From: Blastopirellula marina
GTDB lineage: Bacteria; Planctomycetota; Planctomycetia; Pirellulales; Pirellulaceae
Reading direction: 5' to 3'
Length of the DNA: 64,000 bases
Assembly: GCF_002967715.1 (NCBI RefSeq)
Contig: NZ_PUIA01000016.1
Location: forward strand, 620,001-684,000
Below the pieces are notes generated by a model. That model searched no databases. It was given only the letters and a program-made list of their open reading frames with translations, and was not told the origin of the DNA. A program made the translations under genes and the position numbers. This document shows, piece by piece, positions 26,411-35,685 of this stretch; within the stretch, counting starts at the first letter, position 1; each line of letters begins with the position of its first letter.

Positions 26411-27580
26411 CTAGCTAACCGTGGCGGTACCCCACAGCCGTCGAACCTGGGCGGTGACGGTCGCGGCGGCTTCGTCCAGCGAAAACTGACGATCGACGTT
26501 CCCTTCCAGGAAGGCGACCTTGTTCATGCCGTATACGTCGGAAGTCGCTTCATCCTGCCCCAGCACGTAGCCGCCGGCCGCTCGGATTTCTCCGCAGCCA
26601 TCCGAGCCGTCACGCCCCATGCCGGTCATGATGACTCCCAGTAGTCGGTCTTTATAAACCTTCACCGCCGACGACATCATCACGTCGACCGAAGGGCGGT
26701 GACCACTGACAAAGTCCCCATCACGCACCAAAAGCTTGCCTCCTTGGGTGCCGCTGCGAACCACTTCCAGGTGCTTACCACCGGGGGCCAGATAGGCATG
26801 CCCTGGCTGAAGCACGTCGCCGGTCTCGGCTTCTTTGACACGAACCCTTGAGAGGCTATTGAGTCGCCCAGCGAATGCCTCGGTGAAGTTGGCCGGCATG
26901 TGCTGCACGATCACAATCGGCGGCAACGTATCGGGCAGGATCTCGAACATCGCAGCCAACGCAGGCGGGCCGCCGGTCGAGATGCCCAGTGCGATGCATT
27001 TGTCGGATACGGGTAGCTTTTCGGTCAAAATGGGCTTGGGTATGATCTTTGAATCGTTCGACAGACCAAGCTTTTCGCGACGCTCTTTTCTCTTCTGCGC
27101 ACGCTCGCGGCGCATGGTGAGCACTTTCTGGACGTCCGTATTGCTGACCATGCGAATGCGGCGGACCAGTTCGGTCCGCAGGGTGGTCTCGGCTTCTTTG
27201 AGACCTTCGGGCTTGGCGATGTAGTCAATCGCCCCACGGTCGAGTGCTTCCAGCGTGATCTGTCCACCCAACTGCGTGGTGGCGCTCACCATGATGACCG
27301 GGATCAACTGCTCGGCCAGAATGGCATCGAGCGTTTCCAGTCCGTCCATCTTGGGCATCTGGACATCGAGCGTAATGACATCTGGCTTCAAGGAGCGCGC
27401 AAGTCGAACGGCCTCGTGTCCATCGGCAGCCGTGGCAATCACCTCGATGTCAGGCGTTTCTTCCAGCAGATCCGAGATCAAGGTCTGGATCAATTTCGAG
27501 TCATCGACTACGAGTACTCGTAGTGTGCGTTGGACCATCATCCCGCCCCAAGTCTGTGGTTTTATTTCCATTGCAATCAT
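26411..27580 (-). CDS. cheB: CheB-type protein-glutamate methylesterase response regulator
   Basis: A 389-residue protein. The receiver domain spans about 18-140 with phospho-acceptor Asp in DVITLDVQMP and DDSK at its start. A basic linker follows, then the CheB methylesterase domain with Ser in LGISTGGPPA, His in IVIVQHMP and Asp in MGRDGSDG, all present. CheB removes methyl groups from (or deamidates) chemoreceptors. No cheA, cheR, cheW or receptor gene is in the window, so it is an orphan here. ATG 27541 (two Met codons) may be the true start instead of 27580. Confidence 0.92.
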   Translation of the reverse strand: MIAMEIKPQTWGGMMVQRTLRVLVVDDSKLIQTLISDLLEETPDIEVIATAADGHEAVRLARSLKPDVITLDVQMPKMDGLETLDAILAEQLIPVIMVSATTQLGGQITLEALDRGAIDYIAKPEGLKEAETTLRTELVRRIRMVSNTDVQKVLTMRRERAQKRKERREKLGLSNDSKIIPKPILTEKLPVSDKCIALGISTGGPPALAAMFEILPDTLPPIVIVQHMPANFTEAFAGRLNSLSRVRVKEAETGDVLQPGHAYLAPGGKHLEVVRSGTQGGKLLVRDGDFVSGHRPSVDVMMSSAVKVYKDRLLGVIMTGMGRDGSDGCGEIRAAGGYVLGQDEATSDVYGMNKVAFLEGNVDRQFSLDEAAATVTAQVRRLWGTATVS

Positions 27581-27821
27581 TTAGGGAAGAGCGACGTGTG
27601 ATATAACGTGCTCAAAAATTCCCTGGGAAAACGTAGGTCATGCCAGCCGGGGGGGAGATGGACACGGTAGAATCTGCGGTGTTTTTTAACCATTGCTGCC
27701 TGGGGTAAGAGCGAGAGACCATTTCTTCCTTATAATCGTTAGCATCGGGCGTCGCTCAGGCAGCGTCGTACGTACATTACTTAATCGCCTGGTCCTCCTT
27801 CCTCATAGCAAAGGCCATCGG

Positions 27822-29030
27822 ATGGCAGTCGAATCGCCAGCCCATATCGTGATTGTTGGTGCCGGATCGATTGGCATCGAAGCCGCGTTGTATGCCCGCT
27901 TTCTCGGGTACCAGGTAACCCTCCTCGATTCTGGCGATGTCGGGGCTCACTTGCGGAAGTGGGCACACGTCCGCATGTTCACTCCGTTTCGGGCGAATTG
28001 CACCAAGTTGGGCAGGTCTGCCCTGGCAGCTCAGTACCCAGATCTTTCGTTCCCGCTGGCCGATCAGCACGTGACCGCCGGGCAGTATCTAGAGCAGTAC
28101 CTGCTGCCGCTGGCCAAAACCGACCTGGTGGCGGACTGCTTGAAGCCGCATCACACGGTGATTTCGATCGCGCGAAGCTCGCAGACCAAAGCAGAAAACT
28201 ACGGCCTGCCGGCCCGCAGCGAGACCCCTTTGGTGACCCTGGCCCGCGATCAGGACGGGCACGAACACGTCTTTGAAAGCGACATCGTCCTCGATTGCAG
28301 CGGTGTCGGGGGTCAGCCCAATTTCATCGGCGGCGGGGGGAGTCCCGCGGTCGGCGAACTGGCAGCCAGGTCCCACTTCGAAACCGGCCTGGTCGATGCC
28401 CACGGCAGCGACTCGAATCGCTATGCCAATCAGCAGATCCTGGTGATCGGGGCAGGGCACTCCGCGGCAACCAATATCTGCCAGCTCGGCTTATTGGCCC
28501 GCGAAACCCTGGAAACGCACGTGACCTGGGTGACCCGCGATGGCAAAGCCGAGGGGCAAAATGGCCCGGTACCGGTGATCGAAGACGACCCGCTACCCCA
28601 GCGCAAGCGTGTTGCCAGTGAAGCGAATCAGCTCTTGATCGACGAGAACGGCCACCTCGACCATTGGCCTGAAACGACCGTGAAATCGCTGCACTACGAA
28701 CCACAGAACGATCACTTCCACGTGACGCTGGAAGGGAAACACTCCGGCGTGCATACGTTCGACCGCATTGTGGCCAATGTCGGCTTCCGACCGAATCTCG
28801 AGATGCTGCACGAACTGCAACTCGATCTATGCCCCAATACCGAAGGGACCAAGGGCCTGATTCAGCCGGAGCCCAATTTCTACATCCTCGGCTCGAAGAG
28901 CTTCGGCCGCGATTCGAGCTACCTGCTGTCGGACGGCTTCGATCAAATCCGCCGCGTCTTTGCCATCATCGGCGATCGAGAGAACCTTGACCTCTACGCC
29001 GAACCCCCAGGCCCCTCGAACATGGCCTAG
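27822..29030 (+). CDS. FAD-dependent oxidoreductase
   Basis: A 402-residue flavoprotein from ATG 27822, with AAGG 7 bases upstream; the frame is open to 27693 but that part lacks coding sense. It has an N-terminal Rossmann motif VGAGSIGIEAALYA with TLLDSG after it, a second nucleotide-binding motif VIGAGHSAATNICQLG in the middle (about 205), and a C-terminal NVGFRPNLEML plus YILGSKSFG. This is the pyridine-nucleotide-disulphide/flavin monooxygenase fold. The substrate is unknown; it stands alone. Confidence 0.82.
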   Translation: MAVESPAHIVIVGAGSIGIEAALYARFLGYQVTLLDSGDVGAHLRKWAHVRMFTPFRANCTKLGRSALAAQYPDLSFPLADQHVTAGQYLEQYLLPLAKTDLVADCLKPHHTVISIARSSQTKAENYGLPARSETPLVTLARDQDGHEHVFESDIVLDCSGVGGQPNFIGGGGSPAVGELAARSHFETGLVDAHGSDSNRYANQQILVIGAGHSAATNICQLGLLARETLETHVTWVTRDGKAEGQNGPVPVIEDDPLPQRKRVASEANQLLIDENGHLDHWPETTVKSLHYEPQNDHFHVTLEGKHSGVHTFDRIVANVGFRPNLEMLHELQLDLCPNTEGTKGLIQPEPNFYILGSKSFGRDSSYLLSDGFDQIRRVFAIIGDRENLDLYAEPPGPSNMA

Positions 29031-29344
29031 GCCCGCGAGAGGAATCTCTGCCAGTCACCAGCACGTGATATCCAAGAGGCAACATCCACCTGTCGTGTGG
29101 AGAATGGCTCTGCTATCACGTAATTTGTGATCAAAGTTTGGTCAATCTTCGACGTGGATTCATGAAAAGAGCCTGTTTTCTCCGAGAAATGCAGGTAAAA
29201 AGCCCCCACTGCGCGCCAACCATTTCTTGAAACGCTTCGTACAGCTTGGCGTGCGTTCCCCTGACGTATCCCTTATATTACGGGGATTCCCGCGCCGGAC
29301 ACTTCCGAGATACTGCCCCACGCCGAGTCTACGAAGGCCTGAAG
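29031..29344. other. Intergenic stretch, possible promoter region
   Basis: About 314 bp between two plus-strand genes. A GAAGG Shine-Dalgarno sits just before the ATG at 29345. The tract at 29266-29300 is AT-rich for this genome (CCCTTATATTACGGGG) and may hold a promoter. No gene or repeat was recognised. Confidence 0.35.
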
Positions 29345-30397
29345 ATGAGTTTGCCTGCCGTGTTGAAGTCGATTTTTGGAATGATGCTTTTGACGCTGGT
29401 CATGGTGGGCAGCCTGTCTGCCGAGCCAGTCGACGGCGACCAGCAGCAGACGATCCGTCGATGGATTCGGCAGCTCGACGCCGATCGCTATGCCGAACGC
29501 CAGCAAGCCGCCGACGAGTTGGCCAAGCTTGGTAAGGATGCAATTCCTGAAATCGAGAAGGCCGCGCTAACGGGTACCGGTGAAGTCGCCAGCCGCTCGG
29601 TCGATTTGCTCAAAGGGTATGCTGGCTCTCCCGACGACGAGATTTCGTCGATGGCCTACTCGGCTCTCAAACGGCTCGCGGCCAGTGGCAACCAGACTGC
29701 CGGCTATATCGCCGAAGAAGCGATCGCCCAACTCAAGCGAAAGCTCGGCCCCGATCGCATTACCGATGGCGAGCCAGAGCAGCCGCCGGTTCTGCCCCCT
29801 GGTAACTTCAATCGCTCGGTGCGAATCTCGAACGATGTGAACGGCGATAAAGTAATCGACGTCACCGAGAACGGCGAGCGAGTCGTGGCCCGCACCATGG
29901 CCAACGGTCACGTCAGCATCACCTGGCATTTGCCAGGCGGTAAGCAGCAGAAGGTTGAAGCGGAAAGCATCGACAAGCTGCAACAGAAAGATCCACAAGC
30001 GCTGGCCAAGTTCCAAGAGCTGAACAAGATCGCAGACGCCGGTCCTGGCCGCCTGCCCGGCATGCCGGATCCTCCTCGTGTTCATGTTCGCGTTCCCCGT
30101 GCAGGAGAAGGCTTCGATCCGTTTGCCGAAATGGATCAACGGATGGAAGAGATGCGTGCCCGGCACGAGCAGTTCGTCAACGAGCTCCGACAGAACATGC
30201 AGGACCGTCGCCAACTTCCGCAAGTCGCTGCCCCAAGCCAAGAGGTGGACGAGAAGCAACTGAAAGAAGTCCGCCAGCGACTATCCGACGTACTGAAGCG
30301 TCTGGAAGAGATCGACGCCGACGCGATCGATCATGTCGACCTGAAGCGTCTCGATGAAGCTTTGAAGCGAATCGAAGCACCGGCCGACGCTTCGTAA
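29345..30397 (+). CDS. Secreted alpha-helical/coiled-coil protein of unknown function
   Basis: Start ATG 29345 with GAAGG upstream gives 350 residues; the open frame reaches further upstream. A signal peptide (LKSIFGMMLLTLVMVGSLSA) comes first. Residues ~30-130 are a HEAT-like or helical-repeat segment (IRRWIRQLDADRYAERQQAADELAKLG, then AIPEIEKAALTGTGEVASRSV). The C-terminal third is Arg/Glu-rich coiled coil (MEEMRARHEQFVNELRQNMQ; LKEVRQRLSDVLKRLEEID). The pattern of HEAT-like secreted proteins recurs in planctomycetes; its function is unknown. Confidence 0.76.
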   Translation: MSLPAVLKSIFGMMLLTLVMVGSLSAEPVDGDQQQTIRRWIRQLDADRYAERQQAADELAKLGKDAIPEIEKAALTGTGEVASRSVDLLKGYAGSPDDEISSMAYSALKRLAASGNQTAGYIAEEAIAQLKRKLGPDRITDGEPEQPPVLPPGNFNRSVRISNDVNGDKVIDVTENGERVVARTMANGHVSITWHLPGGKQQKVEAESIDKLQQKDPQALAKFQELNKIADAGPGRLPGMPDPPRVHVRVPRAGEGFDPFAEMDQRMEEMRARHEQFVNELRQNMQDRRQLPQVAAPSQEVDEKQLKEVRQRLSDVLKRLEEIDADAIDHVDLKRLDEALKRIEAPADAS

Positions 30398-30398
30398 T

Positions 30399-31931
30399 CT
30401 ATGGCTCGGTTTGAGCGGCCTGATCTCGAGGAAGCAGCACGCGCCATTGCACGCGTGCTGTTTGCGTTTCCGGGGTCGTTACCACGTACTGGCGATCCGG
30501 CATCGAGTTCAGAAAGTTCTGCACAACCTGGTCCGCTACCGGCTGCGTGCCGCGTACGATCAACACGATCGGCCGATCCGCTTGGGAATCGCGGCGGTAC
30601 TCCGGGGTCGCTTTACCTGGGTTGGTGTACGTCAGGCCGAAATGATCCCCCTCGTGCTCAGGCAACGCATAGATCGATTCGATCGGCAGCCGCGCGTAGG
30701 ATTCCCAGACGTGCATAAACAGCATCAATCGTTTGGGGGGGCGTGCCAGGATATCGGTCTCGATCAGCCCCGCCGATATCAGCACGTCGGTCGGCTGAGG
30801 GTTGCTTTCCAGTTCGCGCGAAGCGGCCTGGGTGATCGTTCGCCAGTCTTCTCCCCGCATCGGACCCAGGTACTGTGGAGCACGTAGGCCGAAGGCAATG
30901 ACCACGGCAAGAACGAGCCCCCCCATTCGCCACTTGGAAGCCGGCACCAGCGCGGCCAGGCTCACCAGCAGCAGTGGAATGAGCGTTTCCGACGAGATCA
31001 AATAGCGGCCAAAGAAGAGGGCCGCCACGCCTGTGGCGGTCGTGAGCCACGCCGTCGCGATCGGCACGAAGACCATCCCGCCGATCAGCACGGCTCGCCT
31101 GGCTTCCGCCGACCAGTGGCGGACATACATCGCGGTCAAAAGAACGAACGGAACCAAAGCCGCCAGCGCGGTTCCCCAGCGTGTCCATTCGTTGCGGGAG
31201 GTGGCCGTGATGAACTGAGCCCAGTTTTCGCGGCGCTGAAAGATTCCGGCCAGCACCGGCAAGACAATCACAATGAGCATCATCGCGCATCCGGCGGCGA
31301 TGAGCAGATGTTGCCGTTTCCGCTGATTATCCGCCAGTGCCACGATCATGCCGGCCAGGCAGAACGAAAACAGAATGGTGCTGTAATGCAGATAGAAGCT
31401 GGCGACCGTGACCACCACCAGCCAGATCCAGTCGTTCCGCCGATCGTGCTGCAGAAGCTGCCATGCGAGTAAAACCTGCACCACGGCCATGACCTGTACC
31501 AGGGCATAGACGCGGGCCTCGGTGGCGAAGAAGATCCAGTCGATATCCATCGCCGCAATGATTCCGGCCGCGGCGGCGACCCAAACGTCGCGCGTCCAGC
31601 GATGAGCAATCGCCGCGATCAGCCCCGCACACAGCACACCGCCGACCAGCGATGGCAATCGCAACGACCATTCATGCAGCCCTGTTAGCTGCGTCCAGAG
31701 CCACACAATCAGAAAGTAAAACGAAGCCTGGTTCCCCATCTCGGCCCGATAGGGAACATCGGCAATGCCATCGGAAACGACCCAGGCCGTGTGAAGCTCA
31801 TCGACCCACAAGCTCTCGCCAATCGCAGGCCAGCGTAAAACAACAGCCAACAGCGCAGTGCCTACGCCCAATAGCGCACTGGTCTTCCAAGATGGCAGGG
31901 CAGGGGACGGGTTAAGCTCGTTGGTATTCAC
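30399..31931 (-). CDS. GT39-like membrane glycosyltransferase (PMT family)
   Basis: A 510-residue GT-C fold protein with about ten membrane spans. The first outer loop carries ESLWVDELHTAWVV, the acidic DE pair used by ArnT/PMT/GT39 enzymes. These transfer a sugar from a polyprenyl-phosphate carrier on the outer face of the membrane. The C-terminal ~100 residues form a soluble domain (ILIRGTQPV-like, MPDRQYVVTTPETQTA). The start is GTG 31931. No donor-synthesis gene is nearby. It converges on the secreted protein gene with 1 bp between stops. Confidence 0.85.
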   Translation of the reverse strand: MNTNELNPSPALPSWKTSALLGVGTALLAVVLRWPAIGESLWVDELHTAWVVSDGIADVPYRAEMGNQASFYFLIVWLWTQLTGLHEWSLRLPSLVGGVLCAGLIAAIAHRWTRDVWVAAAAGIIAAMDIDWIFFATEARVYALVQVMAVVQVLLAWQLLQHDRRNDWIWLVVVTVASFYLHYSTILFSFCLAGMIVALADNQRKRQHLLIAAGCAMMLIVIVLPVLAGIFQRRENWAQFITATSRNEWTRWGTALAALVPFVLLTAMYVRHWSAEARRAVLIGGMVFVPIATAWLTTATGVAALFFGRYLISSETLIPLLLVSLAALVPASKWRMGGLVLAVVIAFGLRAPQYLGPMRGEDWRTITQAASRELESNPQPTDVLISAGLIETDILARPPKRLMLFMHVWESYARLPIESIYALPEHEGDHFGLTYTNPGKATPEYRRDSQADRPIVLIVRGTQPVADQVVQNFLNSMPDRQYVVTTPETQTARVQWRVLLPRDQAAQTEP

Positions 31932-31993
31932 GCCGACTGATTCTAATCGGCCAGAGGGATGAAGCTAGGGTGCAGGTGGGTTTGAGAACCGCT

Positions 31994-32818
31994 TTATTCC
32001 GGGACGACGGTTACCAATTCGTCGTGGATTGATTCGACCTGGGCGGCGTCGATGACGCGGATTTCTTCGGCGTAGCCGATCAATAACGCCAGGTCGCACA
32101 GGCGGTTGATCTCGCGCGGGTTGCCGCGGGTGATCTCGAATAGACGCTGCAAACCTTCGGGAACGAAGATCTCTTCGGCACAGCCGGCAACTCGCAAGCG
32201 ATGCGTCACGTAGGCGGCCGTTTCATCGGGGGTGAAGCAGCGCATCAGCGACTTCACGCCGATACGGCTTTCCAAAGAAGGGAAGCGTTCGACCGCCGGA
32301 ATGATGGCCGTTTGCCCGACAAGAACCAGCGTCAGGTCGAGCTTGCCGTCGGTCTCGAAGTTGGTCAAAAGCCGTAGCATTTCCAGGGAAGCGTGATCGC
32401 TTAGCAGGTGGGCATCGTCCACGACAATTACGGCGTGGTTGCCTGCTCGGGTGTTTTCGGACAGAAACTGTTGCAACTGCCAGACGTTTTCGCTGGGGCT
32501 GCTGGCGATGTGGTTGTCTTTCGGACTGCGGCCGAGGTTCAACAGCAGATACGGAATGAGCGCATCGCTGGGCAGCTTCGGGAAAACGAGGTGCGCCTTG
32601 GGCGAGAACGTATCGGGCAGTTGCATCAGCAGTGTTCGCGCGAGCAGGCTTTTACCGAGCCCGCAAGCACCGGCCAAAATGGCCGCACCGCGGCGATTCT
32701 CGACGGCATAACGAAGCTTCAGAAGCGCGGCCTGGGCCGACTCGGAAGGGTAGTAAGACGCTTCCGAGTAAGTGTTCTCGAACGGGCGAGATTTCAGATT
32801 CCAGTACGCTTCGTACAT
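31994..32818 (-). CDS. ExeA-like AAA ATPase
   Basis: A 274-residue cytoplasmic ATPase of the ExeA/GspA group. Its opening MYEAYWNLKSRPFENT resembles the MYxxFxGLxxxPFxxT pattern of the family. Walker A is AGACGLGKSLLA (about 48-59), Walker B VIVVDDAHLLS (about 130-140), sensor-type region SRIGVKSLMRCFTPDE. The last ~60 residues hold a small helical lid (RGNPREINRLCDLALLIGYAEE). It is the last gene of the three-gene operon 35366-31994. In exosortase-linked polysaccharide clusters a similar ATPase is found beside a tyrosine kinase; here those neighbours differ. Confidence 0.88.
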   Translation of the reverse strand: MYEAYWNLKSRPFENTYSEASYYPSESAQAALLKLRYAVENRRGAAILAGACGLGKSLLARTLLMQLPDTFSPKAHLVFPKLPSDALIPYLLLNLGRSPKDNHIASSPSENVWQLQQFLSENTRAGNHAVIVVDDAHLLSDHASLEMLRLLTNFETDGKLDLTLVLVGQTAIIPAVERFPSLESRIGVKSLMRCFTPDETAAYVTHRLRVAGCAEEIFVPEGLQRLFEITRGNPREINRLCDLALLIGYAEEIRVIDAAQVESIHDELVTVVPE

Positions 32819-32853
32819 CGAGCTTTCCGTTTCCGCCTACGCTTGGTGATAAC

Positions 32854-34041
32854 TTATCGCCAGAAGTTTTCGGCGATGCCAATCACGTTGATCTTGCGCT
32901 GCTGGAGCTTAGGTAGAATCTGGCTGAGCTCGTGATCGTGAGTACCGCGGGCATCGCGTACGACCAGCACGCCGCTGACCAGGGCTAGTCGCTTCCACAC
33001 TTCTGCGTGATCGCCACCATCCCACAGCACCACGTCGAAATCGTTGGTGAACTGCTGCAACTGGTGAGCCGACAGGTCGGCCAGGTTGCGATATCCGGCC
33101 GGCAAGACCGCGATCGGTTGATCGGCGGCTTGAATCATCGCTTCGTACAAGGTCTCTACTGGCTGGCTGCTTGCGGCGGCTTCGTTCAGCCCGAGACGAA
33201 CGGTCAGGCTTTCGCTGCCGGTTCCTTCGTCGATGATCAGCACACGGCGACCTACGGCGGCCAGTAGCTTGGCCAGGCACATGGTCATCGTCGAGCAGCC
33301 GGTACCTTCGCCCAGCGAAACGAGGGCCAGCGATTTGATCGAAACGGCAATGGTGGCCGCCAGGTTGACCCATTGGTCGTGGCACAGGTCGAGCACCATG
33401 TCGGTCTCTTCCGGCCAGGTAAGTGTTTCGGCTTCCCACTTGGGATGAGCGAGTCGACGTTGACGATACGCAGGCGAAGTTGCCGCCGCGGCAGTTGGGG
33501 CAGCCGCTTCCGTTTTCTGGGGTGCTTCTGTCGTGGGGATGCCAGCGACGAAGGTGAAGCCTGCTTCCTCCGATTCTTCGGCGACCGGTTCGATCGGGGG
33601 TTCGTAGGTGTCGATCTCGATAGTCGGGGTTGGCAGTTCCGCTTTGACAGGCTTGGGGGCCTGGGCGGAAACCGGATTGACCGGCGTATGCTTACGGCCG
33701 GCACGAAGCATCAAGCGATCGAGTGCTTCAGCCACGGCGGCCGTGTTCTGGGCGGCCAGCATGAACTCGTCTTGGGTGGCCTCTTGCTGGCTGCTGGAGT
33801 CGTCGTACGAACCGACCAGGGGCGAGCCAGGCATGTCGATGCGGATGCCTTGGTTCTTCCAGTGCTGAAGTTCGCTGAGGGTCGGCTTACGCGACATGCT
33901 GCGAACCGAATTGGAAGACTTTTGCTGCGATGATTGGGATGCATTCATGACGGATTCCGACGATGGGACCGAGGCGTCTGCCGTGGAGCCGATTTGCTCC
34001 GAGTTATAAGCACGGATAAAAGCGCGGTCGAGTTGGCTCAT
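32854..34041 (-). CDS. CpsD/MinD-like NTPase with altered Walker A
   Basis: Start ATG 34041 overlaps the stop of the upstream gene by one base (TAATG), so translation is coupled. Residues 1-195 are low-complexity (Ser, Pro, Ala, Glu-rich); residues ~225-395 resemble the BY-kinase/MinD P-loop fold. The loop reads LGEGTGCST at 243-251, so the invariant lysine is Cys249 (codon TGC). VLIIDEG (Asp271) and DVVLWDGG (Asp341) keep acidic positions. Nucleotide binding may be lost or weakened. No C-terminal Tyr cluster is present. It lies between a membrane protein and an ExeA ATPase. Confidence 0.8.
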   Translation of the reverse strand: MSQLDRAFIRAYNSEQIGSTADASVPSSESVMNASQSSQQKSSNSVRSMSRKPTLSELQHWKNQGIRIDMPGSPLVGSYDDSSSQQEATQDEFMLAAQNTAAVAEALDRLMLRAGRKHTPVNPVSAQAPKPVKAELPTPTIEIDTYEPPIEPVAEESEEAGFTFVAGIPTTEAPQKTEAAAPTAAAATSPAYRQRRLAHPKWEAETLTWPEETDMVLDLCHDQWVNLAATIAVSIKSLALVSLGEGTGCSTMTMCLAKLLAAVGRRVLIIDEGTGSESLTVRLGLNEAAASSQPVETLYEAMIQAADQPIAVLPAGYRNLADLSAHQLQQFTNDFDVVLWDGGDHAEVWKRLALVSGVLVVRDARGTHDHELSQILPKLQQRKINVIGIAENFWR

Positions 34042-35366
34042 TAGCGAGATTCCAAGTCGAGAGGTTGAATACCACCCAGGCGAGCACGAGGCTGAACCGC
34101 TTCCTGCGGCATCGAGGAGCCTGAGTAGGGACCGAAACCCCATTGGCTGTTGTCTTGTTGGGCAGTGGGTGCTGGCGCGTTCGTTGGCATCTGGTTGTTC
34201 ACCACCGGCATGCCGGCCTGGTGTTGGTAGCCTTCGTAAATCGCAGGCATTTGTGTGCCAGACGAAGCAGTGCTGCCGCTCGAACGGTTTTCCGTCAAGG
34301 TTCCATTCTCATAGGAATAGTTGCCTGATTCCTGCTGCATCCAGTGACGGCCGTCGTTTTCGGCGGCAGGCTGCTGGTACTGCGAGGTGCGCGGATCGTT
34401 CAGGTCCATCGAACCGCCTGGCAGAGGACGCGTTTGCGATGGTTGCGACTGCGAGGCATCGAAGTTTGGAATGTTGCCGGTCGGAACCGAACTGCCGTTA
34501 TCGGAGTAAGGATTGATCGGAACTTCTTCGTATTGAGGGCTCATGTTCGAAGGACCGAACTGCCAGATCTGATCGGCTGGCGAACCGCCCATCGGCAAAC
34601 CGATGTCCTCTTGGGCTGGGTTGCCGTAAGAAGCAGGAAGCGTCTCTTGCTGCTGCATGTTAGGCGTCGCGATCTGGGTCATCTGCGTATCGCGCGATGG
34701 ATTCGACATTGTCGGATTCGACGGGTTGTTACGCACCGGCAGCGAAGCCATATGCGGAATCTCGCCCTCGAACGGCTCGACGGTGATCGTTTCGCCAGGG
34801 TCCGTAGCGGCTGGGCTGGCATTCCAGGCTGGGGCATCCCCCAGTTCGCCGGTCGAGACAAACAAGTCTTGCGGCACGTTTTCGACAGGGGACTCGTCGG
34901 AGCCGCCGCTACCGCTAAGTGCCCAGAAGCTGACCAGCAGCAGCGAAACGGCAACGCCACCCAGGGCCAGGCGATTTTTCATCTGGCTGCTGAGAATGGT
35001 CGCGCGGCGCTGTTGGCGTGCTTCGTTGGAATTATGAATGTAGCTTGGCTTGGCCGGGGCAACTGGCTCTTCTGGTGGCTCAGGTGCAGCGGCAACCGGC
35101 TCCTGCGGCAGGGGAGCGGCAACCGGCTGTGGCTCCGGCGGCAAGTTGGTCGTCGGGGGAACGAGCAGACTTTCGTGGTAGTCGGCTTCGTGTGGGTCTT
35201 CGCCCAGCAGGTTCGAAACCCAATCTTGCTGTGGCACGGCAACCGGTTCAGGTGCCGGTGGCTGCCACGTCAGGTCCTTCACGCGAATGACGATCGGATG
35301 ACCGTAGAAGGTGCCTTGAGTGTCTTGGGTTTCACGATTCTGGGGAGTTCCCAATGGTTTCGTCAT
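34041..35366 (-). CDS. Disordered membrane protein of the NTPase operon
   Basis: A 441-residue protein from ATG 35366 (GGAAG 8 bases upstream; 35405 is also open). Residues 1-130 are Pro/Ala/Glu-rich cytoplasmic linker with a conserved-looking start (YGHPIVIRVKDLTWQPPAPEP). One membrane span lies at about 133-151 (LALGGVAVSLLLVSFWALSG). The remaining 290 residues are Gln/Ser/Asn/Pro-rich and apparently disordered outside the membrane. It is the first gene of the operon and would place the NTPase pair at the membrane. No family was recognised. Confidence 0.75.
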   Translation of the reverse strand: MTKPLGTPQNRETQDTQGTFYGHPIVIRVKDLTWQPPAPEPVAVPQQDWVSNLLGEDPHEADYHESLLVPPTTNLPPEPQPVAAPLPQEPVAAAPEPPEEPVAPAKPSYIHNSNEARQQRRATILSSQMKNRLALGGVAVSLLLVSFWALSGSGGSDESPVENVPQDLFVSTGELGDAPAWNASPAATDPGETITVEPFEGEIPHMASLPVRNNPSNPTMSNPSRDTQMTQIATPNMQQQETLPASYGNPAQEDIGLPMGGSPADQIWQFGPSNMSPQYEEVPINPYSDNGSSVPTGNIPNFDASQSQPSQTRPLPGGSMDLNDPRTSQYQQPAAENDGRHWMQQESGNYSYENGTLTENRSSGSTASSGTQMPAIYEGYQHQAGMPVVNNQMPTNAPAPTAQQDNSQWGFGPYSGSSMPQEAVQPRARLGGIQPLDLESR

Positions 35367-35685
35367 CGTTTCGGCTTCCTTGCCTGACGTAAGATCGACG
35401 CACAACGGCCACGCGCTGATTGTGGCCCGTTGTCCTATCCATCGGTTCGGTTTGTAGCGGTCTTTAGCTCTAGATAAGAAAAATCAGGATTTCTGGCTAG
35501 GTAAACTTTAGCGATTAGCTGCGCTAGCATGCCGGTTGTGAGGGAACCGGAAATCTGGGATATTTAGTAGATTTGACGCATAGAATTCCTCCTCGCCATA
35601 CTGCGACCTGCTAGCTGGCTGCACCGCTGCTGACAGCATCTAAGTCGAATAGTGGCGGGCATTTCAGTCCCCCCGGAAGCAGTCC

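Noticed and set aside
35367-35685. B12 or SAH riboswitch before metH
   Set aside because: Only a weak resemblance to a B12-box was seen at about 35600-35615; no matching upstream core, so not supported.
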